Of a stretch of DNA of 64,000 nt, positions 49,401-62,258 are shown piece by piece; positions within the stretch are counted from its first letter, which is position 1; the number at the start of each line of letters is the position of its first letter. The DNA is from Stenopsyche tienmushanensis (Eukaryota; Arthropoda; Insecta; Trichoptera; Stenopsychidae), in the NCBI GenBank assembly GCA_008973525.1, contig WACJ01000228.1:539684-603683 (forward strand), in the 5' to 3' direction. Under the pieces are notes generated by a model. The model had not been told where the DNA came from and did not search any database. It saw nothing but the letters and a program-made list of their open reading frames with translations. Position numbers and translations under genes: made by a program.

Positions 49401-52400
49401 CCAAAGCATATTTACCAAAGTGTGAGTTCCAAAATAATGTATAATGTATGGTGAGCTAGTTCTCGGACCTTATAAAAGTTCGAGCATAATCAACAAATAT
49501 AAGAAATAGTTTTGACCTTTATTTCTTGAATCTGAGAATATAATTATTGAGACAATTAATGAGTGACTGATTTAATAATAATCAAAATATTGATAAAAAA
49601 TAATGATAATATTCGCTACTCACTCTTAGATCATGTTCTACCTAAAAATATTCATATTTAAATAATTTTATCCTATTTAATGTATGGGGTAGGCAATGGG
49701 AAACCACCATGTGAACATTCTATATCCGTTGAATAGTTTCCAATTAAAATAGTCTACGCCTACGTAGAAGACGATAGCTCAAATATTTCTAAGAACTAAG
49801 AATAGCTTTCGAATCTAAACTTTCGATTAAATAATGTAGGAAAATACATTTCAGCGAATAAAAATATTCGACATTGCTTCATTATTTTCAATATACTTTT
49901 GTCGTAGTATCTGAAAAACTATCAGGGACTGTAACCAGTTAACCTATTTTTATTTTTATTTGAACTGTGTTTTGGACATCATTGAACGTCCATTCATTCA
50001 TATCGTACCGTATGATAAACGTTGAAGCACGATGTATAGATTTTACGATTTACGTCATCATATTCCAACCTTATGCAATCCATTGCAGGATCAAGCAGCT
50101 CCAGAAAGGATACTTCTATATCATACTTACTTGTACGTTCGAAATTGAAGGCAGTATGATGAGTTTTATCTGTAAACGCTCACTTAGTAAGTTATCCGAG
50201 TGAACGTATCGAATTCGGAAGGCAACGGAAAACTACTCAAAACGACCTTGTTGATTTTGCTGAAAAGGGCTTTCTGGAGGATATGAAGTTCAGTACCTCT
50301 TTTCCTCGCAATATGTGACACTTACGAAAGTGCATTTTGGATTCGCTCCTACACTAACAATGAGGTATCCCCGTTCTCGTACATCTTACCCTTGCAAATT
50401 CGAAAAAGGGTTGGCTTTTTTTTTTTGGGAGATGTACCCTTTTAGTTCAATGCATTGTACTGTGGGCTTTTCTATTTTTGATTTAGCGGAGTATTATATA
50501 CTATATATAGCCAGATTTACTAAATTTTGTGAGAAGAAATAAAAATGCTTATTATGCCACTTCATACATGCTTCGCATCGCTTCGCGGCTTTTACCCTTT
50601 TCTTTTATAATTATGTGAAAAAACATCATGCATTTTCAAAGACTGATCAATAACATAATAAAAGTAATTATTTATCACATGTAGGTGTATGTTTCGAAAT
50701 TTCATAGATTTAGCTAGTTACTGGGGTCACTAAAGCCAAGTCGTGTATATTACTTTTCCTCTATGTTTTATATATGGCGTAAAACCATCGACTAGCTTTT
50801 AGATACGGATAAGACCGACTAACCCCGGGGTGCTCTAAATTCTTAAAATATCGACCATATTTCATCATTCCGCCTAATGTATTCTTTAGCGATTTTTTTT
50901 TACAATATTCAATTTCGGCCGTATGATAAAATCGTCAAGGTAAAAAAACATCGTAGCCGCCATAGATGGATTTCGTTTTAATTAAAATATACACTGGAAG
51001 CATTTAAAAGCTAATAAACCATCTCTATTTATTTTTGTTAGCATCGGAGGTAACAAAAATCCATCATCAAACATGACGGGCTGTATAAATCGCACAAAAC
51101 ATAGGCCATTTAACATTTATTACAGTTTTTATTGCGGTATCCATTACCCGCTAATCCCACTCCATTATCATCCCACCGTATTGTAAACAATATAAGTAAT
51201 CTGTACCTTTTTTTAACGACGGAGCTTAAAAATGAAAGCTAAATCTATTTACTTTTCACAGCAAACCGCGAGTCAGCTGTTCGTTACGAAGGCTGTATAA
51301 TTAAGGGCGACTGCGGCGTATCGAACAAACGGGCCCCAATACTCTTTTTTTACAACGTTTTTATGTCCCCTTATATTTCACTCGTTTATCCATCTATCTA
51401 TTTATCTACACTTTTTTATGTACGATCTATCTCGAACTCGCGTAAAACTTTGAAATTTATGGAGAGATGTATTTTGTTTTGTCAAAAAAATGGCTCTTCA
51501 GGGGGGAGGAAAAGGAAAGCACACATTCCGCGCTTTGTAGATAAAAATTAATATTTCGTTCTGCAACTTTATATCCGCAATTTGCTTATAGCTTCCCCGG
51601 TATTTTATTTTAACTTGTAAGACTTTAATTGATGGGGCTGTGTGAACGCTGAATTTTAATCTAAGTTTTGCGCCACTCGTTTTCACCGACAGCTGATGTG
51701 TTTTCTCCTGTCAGTTTGGACAGGTAGTGGATGGGCTAAATAGACCCATTTACGAATACCTGTGAAAAACATTTTAAATGAAAATTCACACCGAACCCTA
51801 ATTAATGAGACCTAAGGAATTTGTTTTTGTTGAAAAGAAATCCGATTTAAAATAACGCATTTATTCTATTAAGGCCCAGAGAAAATATTTATGTACGTCT
51901 CTACTCAAAAATAGAGATGTGAAATTTATTGTGCATCTTAGAGTTTTATCATCTTCTCAGTATTCCTCGAGTGTATATTTTTATAGCCGCCCTATGTCTT
52001 TGTTATTGTTATTAGCTCTATATTTTATGGACTATAATGTTACTTAAGGTAGATCCGATACCGTTGGCCATTGTATGTTAGCTTTTATTTCGTCGATTAT
52101 AATTTTTCATATTATGACTAACATTCAAATATTCGAATGAACCATTGAGTTTTCCAGCGTCAAATTTTTGCAAATTAGACTTTGGGCTGCAAATTTAGAT
52201 AGGTGATATTATTCACTGAGGGAAAAACGGGAATCCATCATGTAAATCCTTGATTTAGGTTTCTCACCCGAACCTTTATTTATCATATTTTTTTGTGCCT
52301 TTTGTTTCGCTAGATTTATTTTAACTATACAAATTCATTCCCTTTATATATTTTTTTCTTGTACACGCTTTTTTGTTCTTAATAACATAAATCTGATATA

Positions 52401-53114
52401 AGTTCCACGAAAACATCGTGTAACTTATCAAAGTTCAATTTTGAAAGATATTTATACATTTTTAATCATGGTTTTTATTTAATTTAATATTTCCGTTCAA
52501 AGTTAAGTTTTTACCATTACAGTCTTATATCCAAATCTTGAGAGATTTCTCTATGATTTTCATCCAATTATTTGCATGATTTCAAAGTTTTAGCAATCTA
52601 CGATCTATCAAAATTTTCTGATGCCTAATGATGTTTAAACCGCTTCTTTCTTTAATATTTTCTAAAATCGAAACGTAGTCGAGTGTACTATATATTGAAT
52701 AACGTTTAAGTACTCTTGCTTTATAAAGGATTAATTGTGAGATACAAATTGCACGTCTACTTAATCGTAAGACCAGGTTCGTTTTAAGTATTTTATTTAA
52801 TCTCGTAAAAAAGTACTCGTATCGCAGTTCTTCGTCGGACCGAATTGCTTTCTCTTGGGAAATACAGAAGAAAGAATTCACCCTAATTCTTACTTCGTAC
52901 ACAGTGAACTTGGAACGATTCCTTTCTCGTGGCGATCGATGTTCGCAAGCAAATCCGGTTTAAGGAATTTCTTTGAAAATTACAGCAAAGTAAAGAGAAC
53001 CTCCGCAATCCTACAGAATTTCACGATTTCTTTCCTTGTTGACTTAGCTCTGTGATATTTTGCCGCGATTGCAAGAACTCTCTCTTCCGTAATTTAAAAA
53101 TATACCGACATTAA
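49401..53114. other. Intronic AT-rich sequence
   Basis: No recognised exon. Frames at 49,967-50,203, 50,315-50,542 and minus 52,582-52,902 lack domains. Confidence 0.5.
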
Positions 53115-53160
53115 GTCATCAAATATCATATCATATCAAATTAAATCAAAATAAATTATA
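53115..53160. repeat. Low-complexity (ATCA)-like tract
   Basis: An imperfect microsatellite built from TCAAATA, TCATA and TCAAAT units (ATCATATCATATCAAATTAA and neighbouring bases). Confidence 0.6.
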
Positions 53161-55260
53161 CATTTTTACGCTATATATTCAAATTTGCCCTTACAAAAAT
53201 ATATTCAAAGTATCGCAGAATTTGCTTTACGTAAAAAAGTATAATAATTTGTAATTGCAGATAAGCCCGGGGTTGTCAGAATGGTCATAGTTAAATTGGA
53301 GTAACCTTAACTAAGCGGTTTGACCCGGCTTTTTACTTTCTAGTAAAAAATAAATATATAAATGTTTCCGACCTTTTATTTTTTAAATCTCAAACGAAAG
53401 AATCTCATTTTTTTGTAATTTGAACATCGCCTTTAATATGCATCATGTTTGTGTAATGTCGTTATTATTATTTTTTGGATGAATTTTAATTATTAGTAAC
53501 CGTAAATCTCTCACGTGGCCAGGATTTAATCGAGCAAGTTTGCCGAAACGTTCCGTCTTTAGGTTCCCCAGGGTAGATCATTAACGTCCAAGGGGATAAA
53601 TGTGTGGTTTGCTTTGTGGTGCTCCAAATTTATACCGAAACTACATATGCTACAATCTTACTCATAAGCTCTGCGTCTTGGAGAATCACTGCGGAATGAG
53701 ATGAAAATGGCCGAGCAAATAAATAATTACAAGGGCAGCTCCTTTTAAAATTAAGACGCTATATGGAGCGTCCGATATTCACAGAATCACGACTTGCGTC
53801 GACGTTCTGCAAAGGCTTCGCTTAATTAATTTGTTTGAAGAGGAAGGATAATTTCTCCCCCTTCTGCTTTCTGGATATATTCAAATAGAGAAGCGGATGC
53901 TGTATTAAGAGAAATATATCGACTATAATACGACTTTGTTTTCGTTGAAATCCGCGCTGTTTGTCCTCTAATTTGAAAAGTTTCTCCGAGCTGAATCTTC
54001 AGTGATTTTCCAAAGACACGATCGTTTCATTAACACTTTGAAAATGTGATATGAATACGTTTCAATTTTGACTCCGAGTCGTCCTTTTGTCGCAGGATAA
54101 AAGCGAAACGAACAATGCTGTACATAGGAAAATTCATGAGAAAAGTCGTAAAATTGTTTTAGTTGTGTCAAAATTGTCGAAACGCGAAAAACATTCCTGT
54201 TTCGGCGAGCATGACCGCAACTTTTAACAAATTATGACCACGAAACTTTTCTTGCTTAACATACAATACGCCGCTTTTAAGCGCGCTTGTTTAATATGAA
54301 TGCTTCATTTCGCACATTTCAAAAATTGTCATGCATCAATGTTTTTATAAATATCTTCCGATACAATTGTATCGATTGGCTTCGCCGTTGGCGTGCTTGT
54401 TTTCACTCCGTGGCGTAAAATCCTTCGGCTTTTCTTAAATATCGGCGGTCGATCGCCTATTAATCTCGGAGGCTGAATGTGAAATATGTATAGCGGCTCC
54501 CTTCGAGTATCCCATCTTGTTAGTACCGGTCCTTTTTTGACGTGTTTCCCCGATCGCTCTCCGCAGACCGGAATTAGCCATGTTTCTCCCCGTGTTTGCT
54601 ACCCTAGTCTAATTTATTATCCGTAGAAAATGGCATCCTCCGCCTTCTTTTCATCCCCTATATTTTGCCAGTTATATTCGCCACTTGAAACGTGCACATT
54701 TTTATTACGGTCCCTGCAATGCTATGGGAATAATAAAGTTCAAACTTACATATGTGGCGAATTTGAATGGAGATATCGCCTGCCAAAAAAATATGGTCGT
54801 TCTTTTTTGAACTGATAGAGTGTCTTCATAAATTTTACCCCGCTTTTTATTAAAAATGTTTTTATATGCAGTACTGCATTAAAAAATATTCCAACGCACG
54901 TGAAATTCTATTATTTTGTGTCGTATAATAATAATATATCTAAAATTCACTACGAATTTAATTATACTTTAATGTTGTTCAATTCATTATCTTTGTGGAT
55001 TTTGAGTATTTTGCTATTGGCTTTATTTTTGTTTTATTCAATTAATTTTCAATCTGTGGAAAATTAAATCTTTTCATACAACCCCAGTGAAAATTGATTA
55101 TTGTGTGAAAATTGGAAAACAAGCATCATTTTATACAATTATTCCATTATATCTCTGGCAAATTGGCTAAGGAGAATCGAGGGTTCTCCAGGCGTATATA
55201 TATATAGGCTTCTATATAAAACAGGTATGGTACAGATATTGGAAATGTCATTACAAAATG
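53161..55260. other. Intronic AT-rich sequence
   Basis: No exon or RNA gene recognised. GC content rises at 54,360-54,620, with no open frame of interest. Confidence 0.5.
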
Positions 55261-55350
55261 TTGGAGGTAGTTCATGGAGCCGCTGGGGCATAAGGCCGAA
55301 GAAGCCTCGCAAGGGGGGGCTGTGCCCTGCGGGACTCGCTGCTCCCCTTC
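55261..55350 (+). other. Isolated GC-rich patch
   Basis: About 90 bp of markedly GC-rich sequence (GGCCGAAGAAGCCTCGC, a G7 run, GGGACTCGCTGCTCCCC) embedded in AT-rich DNA. It falls in a frame open over 55,101-55,355, ending in a basic Pro/Gly-rich tail. The sharp composition change suggests an inserted fragment, but I see no boundary repeats. A genuine exon is not supported by splice sites at its edges. Confidence 0.25.
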
Positions 55351-58300
55351 ACTAGAATTAAACTAAATTAAACAGGTTATTTACTACCTACTTCCTGCTG
55401 CTTTCCCTCTCGCCTTTCTAGTCCTTAACTCCTATTTATCCGATTTACATTCGACTGGAGTCGGAAGGCAAATAATCCCCGAGAAACCTTGACGACAATT
55501 TTCAATTACCGGTCTCCATAACATTTTTTTCTTTGGGCGTCAAAATTTAAATAAAATATGGGCACTTCGTATAGCAAACGCGAAGCTAAAACGAAAGTCG
55601 TATTATTGCAATGTGATAAAATAGTTTATGAATAAATAGAATCTACATTTTATAATGAAATCGATTTTGATGCTAGTGGATTTCGGCAATGTGATCGTAA
55701 GCACATTATGAAATCGTCGGTGTCTCAATTTAGCCAAATTCTTCCGGATTTCAAGCATATTTTACGCCGATTGCGTTCTTTATAAGTTTTCTTCCCGTTT
55801 TTATTGCAATTGCGCTCGTTAGGTTCTACGATAAAATTTTGTTAATGAAAAATTCCCCCGTAGCAGCAATTTTGGAGTATTCAGCCGACCTTAAGTGACA
55901 TTTTAATCCTACTTTCGGATTCGGCGTAGACGTTTTATCGTCGTTTTCGGATTACTTTTAAATCTTACGGCCCTCTCCCGTGAAATTAGCACACGTTGAA
56001 CGTAAAAGAGCCAACAGCGCGAAAGCTTCGACGATTTAGGATTAAGAGCTTTGCGGGAAGTGTAGACGGGATAATTCCGCAGGGCGTTTGTGTATGTAGG
56101 ACAGAATAAACGGCCGAAAGGAATCTATATCACTCGATACGGGACGCGTTTTGTTTTTCTTTCCACGTGGAACAACATTGACTTTGCATCTTTATGCCTG
56201 ACGGATCTGTGAATATTGAACTTGCGCTTCACTTTCTACTCTTTTTCCATTTATTCTGAGGGTCAGTTTTCAATTACAATTGACTAAGGATTCGCCTGTG
56301 CGTTGTTCTCGTTTTGGAATTGACGTACTGCGAAACGGGCAAGATTTGTGACCCAAGCTCATACGAGCTTAACACATGGAATCAGGAAATATATCTTAAG
56401 TCTGCCGTCTGTCCTTTCTAACCCGTTTCAGTCATTACCCATTCGCTTCCTGCATTTTTTCCCTGGCAGTCCCTTGTCCCGGTGTATCCTTTGAGCTTCG
56501 AGCATTTTTCTTTTATCCGCTTTCTATTTTATCACGAGGAGTATTTTATTAAACCTGTTGCGTTTCATCGCAACCTTAGCAAGAACGGCAGCGAGAGAAT
56601 CATATATTATTTTTGCAGTATACGGAAAAGTTCAAATAATACATCCGGTATGTAACAGAATTTTGATATTAACTTTCTCTTTTGCAAAATAATCCAGCAC
56701 GATGGAAAGGCGTCGAAACATGTTTCCTTTTTATGTGTCGTCAACATTCAACCTACAAATATTTCAATTCCATCAGGCGGTTCCTGGATTTTCACCCCAT
56801 GGAGAGTTTTCTTTGATGCCTTTATACGTCTAGCTTTTTCGTCAGCTACATATTACGCTTAAATATTTAAGTTCATAGCGTGTTTTTTTCGCATTCCACT
56901 TTAAAATTTGACGATGGAAACGACATAAATGATCCTTTGAAGTGAATGCGATGTATAAAGCGTATTTTTTTCCATTGCGCGATCCAAACAAACAATAAAT
57001 TAATTATGACCGCATAAAGTAAAAATCGTTTACGGCCACATTGCTCCATATACCCGTGTAATTTACATCAGAGACATGTTTACATTTTAAATTAGCATTT
57101 AGCCTCCGACAAATATCCGAGTTTTCTTTGCGAACGCAAACACGGCCATGCTCGTTCCCCGAGAAAAAATTCATCCCTCGCAAATAATTGTTAGCATCCA
57201 GGAAAACATCCCCTCGTTTACGTTCATCCTCCACCTCGGGGCATACCTGTGTGTTTTTGCTTTTGTCCTATTGTTGCTACCCACCACCATATTATCGTAT
57301 TAGCCCTAAGGCTTCATTGTGCTACACGCAGATATTCAGCCATTTAACCTTTATATAATAGCTACAGATTTGCCGAGATGGTATGTTCGATATAATGGTG
57401 ATGTTAAGGAGGTGTCGCGACGCCATTGTAAAGAACATTAAGCTTTTGTTACGCTCCCCTGCACTATTCCGTCATTTGGGATAATTTGTCATCGTGTTTT
57501 ATGACATAAATATGGTCATTAGTTGCGTCGGTCTTTACTACGACCCCAATCCTAAAATATTCCCAATCAAATCAATGAAATTGATCGAAATTACGGATGA
57601 TGGTTTTTTTAATAGATTTATGCTTATTTCAATTAGCATTGCGTCTAAGACGAACGATTATGCTTCCTGGGTAAAATATATATTAATGAATTCTTTTTAC
57701 AAACTGTAAAAATATCGAGAAGAGAAAAATCAAGCCTTCGTGATCGGCATCGGCGTACATTAAAAAAAACGTAAATTATAATGTACAGTTTTCGTCACTG
57801 CAGTGGAAGTTGAAAAGAAGCAAACTCATGATTATTTGCTATAATTCAGTTGCTCAAACAACGATGCTCACATCGAATATTTGCGACCGGATGGCTTTTC
57901 TCCGGATGGAAGATCTCCAGAGATCCTAATTTGATACATAATGGCGACGATATCACAAATGGGTCGGTATTTGCAATGTTTTATTGGGTTAACACCTTTT
58001 CGGTGCTTGAATCCATATAATCTTATTACGTTTGGCATATTCCGTAGCATTTACTTGAAGATATTTGCAATCGAATGAGGGTATAAGAGTTACATTGTGA
58101 AATCCTATACAACCTCCGTTTCGTATTCGCAAAGAACTTCGTTACGTGTTTGAAGGAAATTTTCTTGACAGAGAAGCTTTTTACATTTAACACAAGTCGC
58201 TCATATCATGTTTTCGCACTAGCTTCAAAAACGCATATTAGATATGTTGGGACTTGGGAAGATGAAGCCGCTATTTTTATATATTGTTTTCGAGTGAATC

Positions 58301-58589
58301 TGTTTTATAAATATTTTTATTAATAATCTTTTGGCGGTACACAATCGGCGGAGTTCGTGTTTAAAATGTGTAATTTTAAAAAGCTTCTGGCGCTTACACT
58401 GAGTAGGTTTTAGTTCGCATGAGTGAATGCTATGTTCGTATTACATATAACCGATACCTTTATATCGTGTAAAATTGTTTCGCTTGAATAATGTTACGGC
58501 TCCGACGTTACATTATATTTGCCAACATAATCTTAAATCATGCGAGTAAAATTTTTATGTATGTACAAATTTATTCTGTGTAAAATTTA
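55351..58589. other. Intronic AT-rich sequence
   Basis: No recognised exon. Frames at minus 57,004-57,234, 57,494-57,709 and minus 57,868-58,050 show no domain. It ends in the pyrimidine tract of the site at 58,611. Confidence 0.5.
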
Positions 58590-58660
58590 ATATTATTTTC
58601 GTTGTTTCAGGTGAGCCTATTCGATGTTTGGCTGAAGTGTACGCGTTTCTTCGGTGAGAT
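58590..58660 (+). promoter_or_regulatory. Candidate recursive-splice site 2, or a 43-nt exon
   Basis: TATTATTTTCGTTGTTTCAG (ending at 58,610) is a strong 3' acceptor and is immediately followed by GTGAGC, again an acceptor joined to a donor. A second donor (TCG|GTGAGA) lies at 58,653/58,654. Two readings are possible. In the first it is a ratchet point of the >20-kb intron that starts at 38,182, with the second donor supporting exon definition. In the second, 58,611-58,653 is a real 43-nt exon. It is open in phase 0, as the upstream donor requires, and would append VSLFDVWLKCTRFF to the protein and end in phase 1. TGTACGCGT (58,638-58,646) is shared with site 1 at 18.3 kb. RNA evidence is needed to choose. 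Confidence 0.45.
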
Positions 58661-59557
58661 TTCTTCTTCGTCATGTTTATTGGAGTTTTGAATATAAATA
58701 ACCACAAAGGATAATAAAATGGGCGGAGGGGGTGGAATTTTCAGTCCTATTGGACAAAAAAAGCGTATTTCTTGTTTTGCTTGTTTTTAATTCATGCGTT
58801 TTCTTCTTTGCCTGGGAGGGGTGTTAAGTACGTCAAGTGTATCGCGGTCGTCTCGTTTGCGACCGTTCTCTTCACGAGTGAGGTCCGCCCTTAAGAGGTT
58901 TATTTTTGTTACTGTGGTCTAGGCTAAATCACCGAAAAAGCCTCCGGGGGACAATAAAGACCCACTTGGCGACTTCATCTCCCAAATTCAACTTTATTCC
59001 AACGTGTGCACGTTTTTTCATGCATATAAAAGCTGGAGTGTTTTTATGGACCATACGTCTCCCACTAAGTAATGAATGAAACCTGTAGAGGAACACTTTC
59101 CATCGACTTGGGAAGAAAAAGTGTCATAATTTCATAAGGCACGCGTTGGAGTATTATTGAATAAGATGATATATGACCCGTTGTCGGTTTGGAGAATTTC
59201 AATTTAATATATATTCATATTTTTGTCGACGTAACGTATGCGAATACGTCACGATCGAATCCCGTTTGCGGTTTCGCTTCGGTCCTGATAAATAGTTGGA
59301 TTTATTTTAAATTTAATACGGCCGTATGAATAATGGTCAATGGATGTCATAGCTGTCAAAAAAAACTAGTTTTACTTTCATAGCTTTCAACAGACTGTTT
59401 GTCATTTGTCTCTTTTACTAGCTTTTAGCTTACTGATTATTAAATAGCAACGAATTTTTAATGTTAACAATTACAGATCGTCAAGCTAAGAGTTGTTAAT
59501 CTTTTTTTGAAGTACTATATTTGTTATCAGATGTAGATGATCTTCATAAAAGACTCT
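58661..59557. other. Non-coding sequence
   Basis: AT-rich, with a GC-richer stretch at 58,800-58,990 containing a 6-bp hairpin (CGGTCG ... CGACCG near 58,850). No exon recognised. Confidence 0.5.
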
Positions 59558-59588
59558 TATTGATTTTCCATTGTATTGATTTTCCATT
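59558..59588 (+). repeat. Two-copy tandem duplication, period 16 bp
   Basis: TATTGATTTTCCATT is present perfectly at 59,558-59,572 and 59,574-59,588, separated by a single G. A small slippage duplication. Confidence 0.85.
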
Positions 59589-61351
59589 TGCTTTTCACAC
59601 GCGTTTTCACATATAAATATTTTTTTTAGAGAGTTAAGTCTTATTGTACAACTTTATTAATTGCCTCAGATTCAGGAATTCAAGCTAAACATTTTTTTCG
59701 GGCGATTTTTTGTTATTCAATCTGGATTTAAACCCGAATCCTTATAATGAGAGTTCATGATTTAAACTATTCTATCAATATTTGGGGTGTTATCAATATT
59801 AAAGGACATATTATTCGTCACCCATATTGAATCTGATGATGAATGCTGTACGATCTTTCATCTCCAAAATACGCTACGATTCTGCTTGGTTATATTTAAA
59901 GGCTTGATTATAAACATCATGACCTTAATAAATCCTTGGATTTTTATCGTCATTCGCTGCTCTAAATTGTGGATGAATTCCGTCTTTATTCAAACACAGT
60001 TTTATTTATTATGCTGAATAGTGAATATCTCCTCACCCTTAAAGATAAATGCTTGAGACGCTTACGTGCAAATTTTTCAATATCTTCAATTCATATTATT
60101 TTAAATGTTATTTATGGATGAGATCTGCTTTTAGTTCATTTTTTCCAAATGGAGATATAATTGATAAGCAAATCCAAGGGTACAGATAATTATTGTGCAT
60201 CTTATTTTGTTTTCCAATTCCGAATTATTTACAGATAATTTGCTGTCTGTTTCGGATACCTATTGTTACGATGCTGTCAGTACCATTGAAACGATTAATG
60301 GTACGGTGCACAAACATCCATTGCAAATGTTTTTTTTTTTCTTTTTAAGTCTGAATAAAATACTTCCTACCGCTAGAAACAATGCAATAAACTAACACCA
60401 AAGAAAAAATGTCTGTTATCCGATGGTATTATGTTTTTTAACTTCGTTTTATTTCAAAAGCTTGCAAAAGTATGCAGTATTAACTATAGTTCATTGAAAA
60501 ATCCAACTGAATAAATCTCCTTTTGCTGCATAAAAAATCGGTAAAACATCACTATTTTCGCCTTGTAAAATGGAGCTGTTTTTAAATGGTGCATTTTACT
60601 CCTGGAGGTATTTTTCTTTTGTGTCAGTTTATTTTTTAAATAAAAGTCGGAATCTGACTATTGATGTTATACGCGGAGTATATTGTCATTCATATTTTAG
60701 TAGAGGCAATGAAAAGTTGTAACGAGTATTTTTTAATGCGGAAGCATTGTCAATTACGTGTTGTTAGAAGCGCCCTCAAGAAAATGCCACTATGCGTCCC
60801 GCAATAAGTTGTCATTATGGCTATCACATTCGTTTTTACGACTCTTTGATGTAGCATATCAACATTAGGCGAGCTTTTCTCGAATTTTATTGCAAGATTT
60901 TACTTTTATGATTGGTCTCGTTTGTAATATTGTCTTTTATGTCACAACAAGTTTTGCGGAAAGCCCTCATCGCGGCGTCGATATAAAACGACTACACATT
61001 GTAGAGCCGTTCTGATTGACCTTTTCTATATCAGATCGTTTATTTTTATACGGTTTCTTCGCTTGTATATCTTGCATCTTTTTCGAGTGGAGGCTTCCAT
61101 CATTTTCTCATGTAAACGATTATTTTTTCCTGCTAAAGTTTTTCATGATGGCGTGATTCATGTTTACGCGCGTATGTTATCATTTACATATCGAAGCCCT
61201 CAGATGCCTCGTTCCGTTTAGTGTGTATGCGAATTTTGTAAGTTTTATAAGCTTTCGAAGAGTGCCTCGAAGTTCTGCGAAATTTTGCCGCAAATAATTT
61301 TATTTTTTTCGCTGAGTTTTTTTAGCGAATGCTTTCCTGGATTCTGAGCTA
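59589..61351. other. AT-rich non-coding sequence
   Basis: No gene recognised; short open frames only. Confidence 0.5.
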
Positions 61352-61430
61352 TTAACCCTTCGCATGCGAGAATATTTTCGTTCGCGTGAACTGGCAACTC
61401 GGGACGATGATACGAATTTCTAGCGGTTAA
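61352..61430. repeat. TTAA-bounded 79-bp segment
   Basis: Starts TTAACCCTTCGCATGCGAG and ends CTAGCGGTTAA, so both ends are TTAA with short opposing TTAACC/GGTTAA repeats. This is the target-site pattern of piggyBac-like elements, but 79 bp is very short and the inverted homology is only six bases. It lies about 230 bp upstream of the mariner relic. Confidence 0.2.
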
Positions 61431-61658
61431 CCAAAAGTTTCATTCAACGCAAACAAATAGATACAAATCATTTAAAAACAAAATATATTAAAACGATATA
61501 CACTGATGATATTCTTTGCGTGATATTTTAATAAACAGTCGTAAGAATTTTTAGAGCCCCAACTGATGATACTACATTTATTTCATACCATATATCCGAT
61601 AGCTTAATCCGCTGAGACAGACTGTGTTAAATTTGTACAAATTATGACTATTTGATCA

Positions 61659-62258
61659 GTCTCCATAGCCGCTAGAGTGAAATCGTGTTTATCGCGTCTG
61701 TCGCAGAAGGAACACTATGTTTCAGTTTGCACGGAATTGAAGAATCGTCTTCAAGCAGATCCGGACTTCATGACTAAAATTGTAACTGAAGATGAAAGTT
61801 CGGTCTATGGCTTTGACCCTGAGACGAAAATACAGAGTTCCCAATGGAAAATCCCTTACTTCCCTCTCCATAAAAAGCCACGTCAGTCAAAGTCGAACAT
61901 CAAGGGCATGTTCATTATTTTTTTCAATAGTGAGGCCGTAATGCGATCAGACTTCATTCCAACTTTAAATTCTGAATTTCACAAAGACGTAGTGCATTTT
62001 TTGCGAAACGATATACGAAAAAAGATACCAGAAAAATTGGCTAATGGCTTCTTTCGAGGGTGAGTTTTTGGCTTAATTTTTTTTCCTGTGTGTCCACATC
62101 CACTTTACTCACCAGATTTAGCACCATGCAATTTCTGGCTCTTCCCAAAAATAAAAACCGTGCTAAAAGGAAAACGTTTTGACACCATTCCTGACATTGA
62201 GATGGCCAAGAAAGAGCAGCTAAACGCCCTTCCGAATGAAGCCTTCCAAAAATGTTTC
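61659..62258 (+). pseudogene. Decayed mariner-family transposase (C-terminal half)
   Basis: Translation matches the catalytic half of mariner (DD34D) transposases. It begins with an LSQKEHYVSVCTELKNRLQ-like segment. The first catalytic Asp follows in TEDES (codon 61,791-61,793; the usual Gly and Trp of TGDESW are replaced). YGFDPETK and QSSQWK come next, then KSNIKGMFIIFF. After an in-frame TGA at 62,061-62,063 the same frame resumes with PHPLYSPDLAPCNFWLFPK, giving the third catalytic Asp (62,115-62,117), then KGKRFDTIPDI and FQKCF. The HHDNAPAH-type segment holding the second catalytic Asp is missing: relative to the family about 13 codons are lost, keeping frame. A TGA at 61,653-61,655 closes the frame upstream, and no DNA-binding helix-turn-helix part or terminal repeats are visible. 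It cannot encode an active enzyme. Confidence 0.9.
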
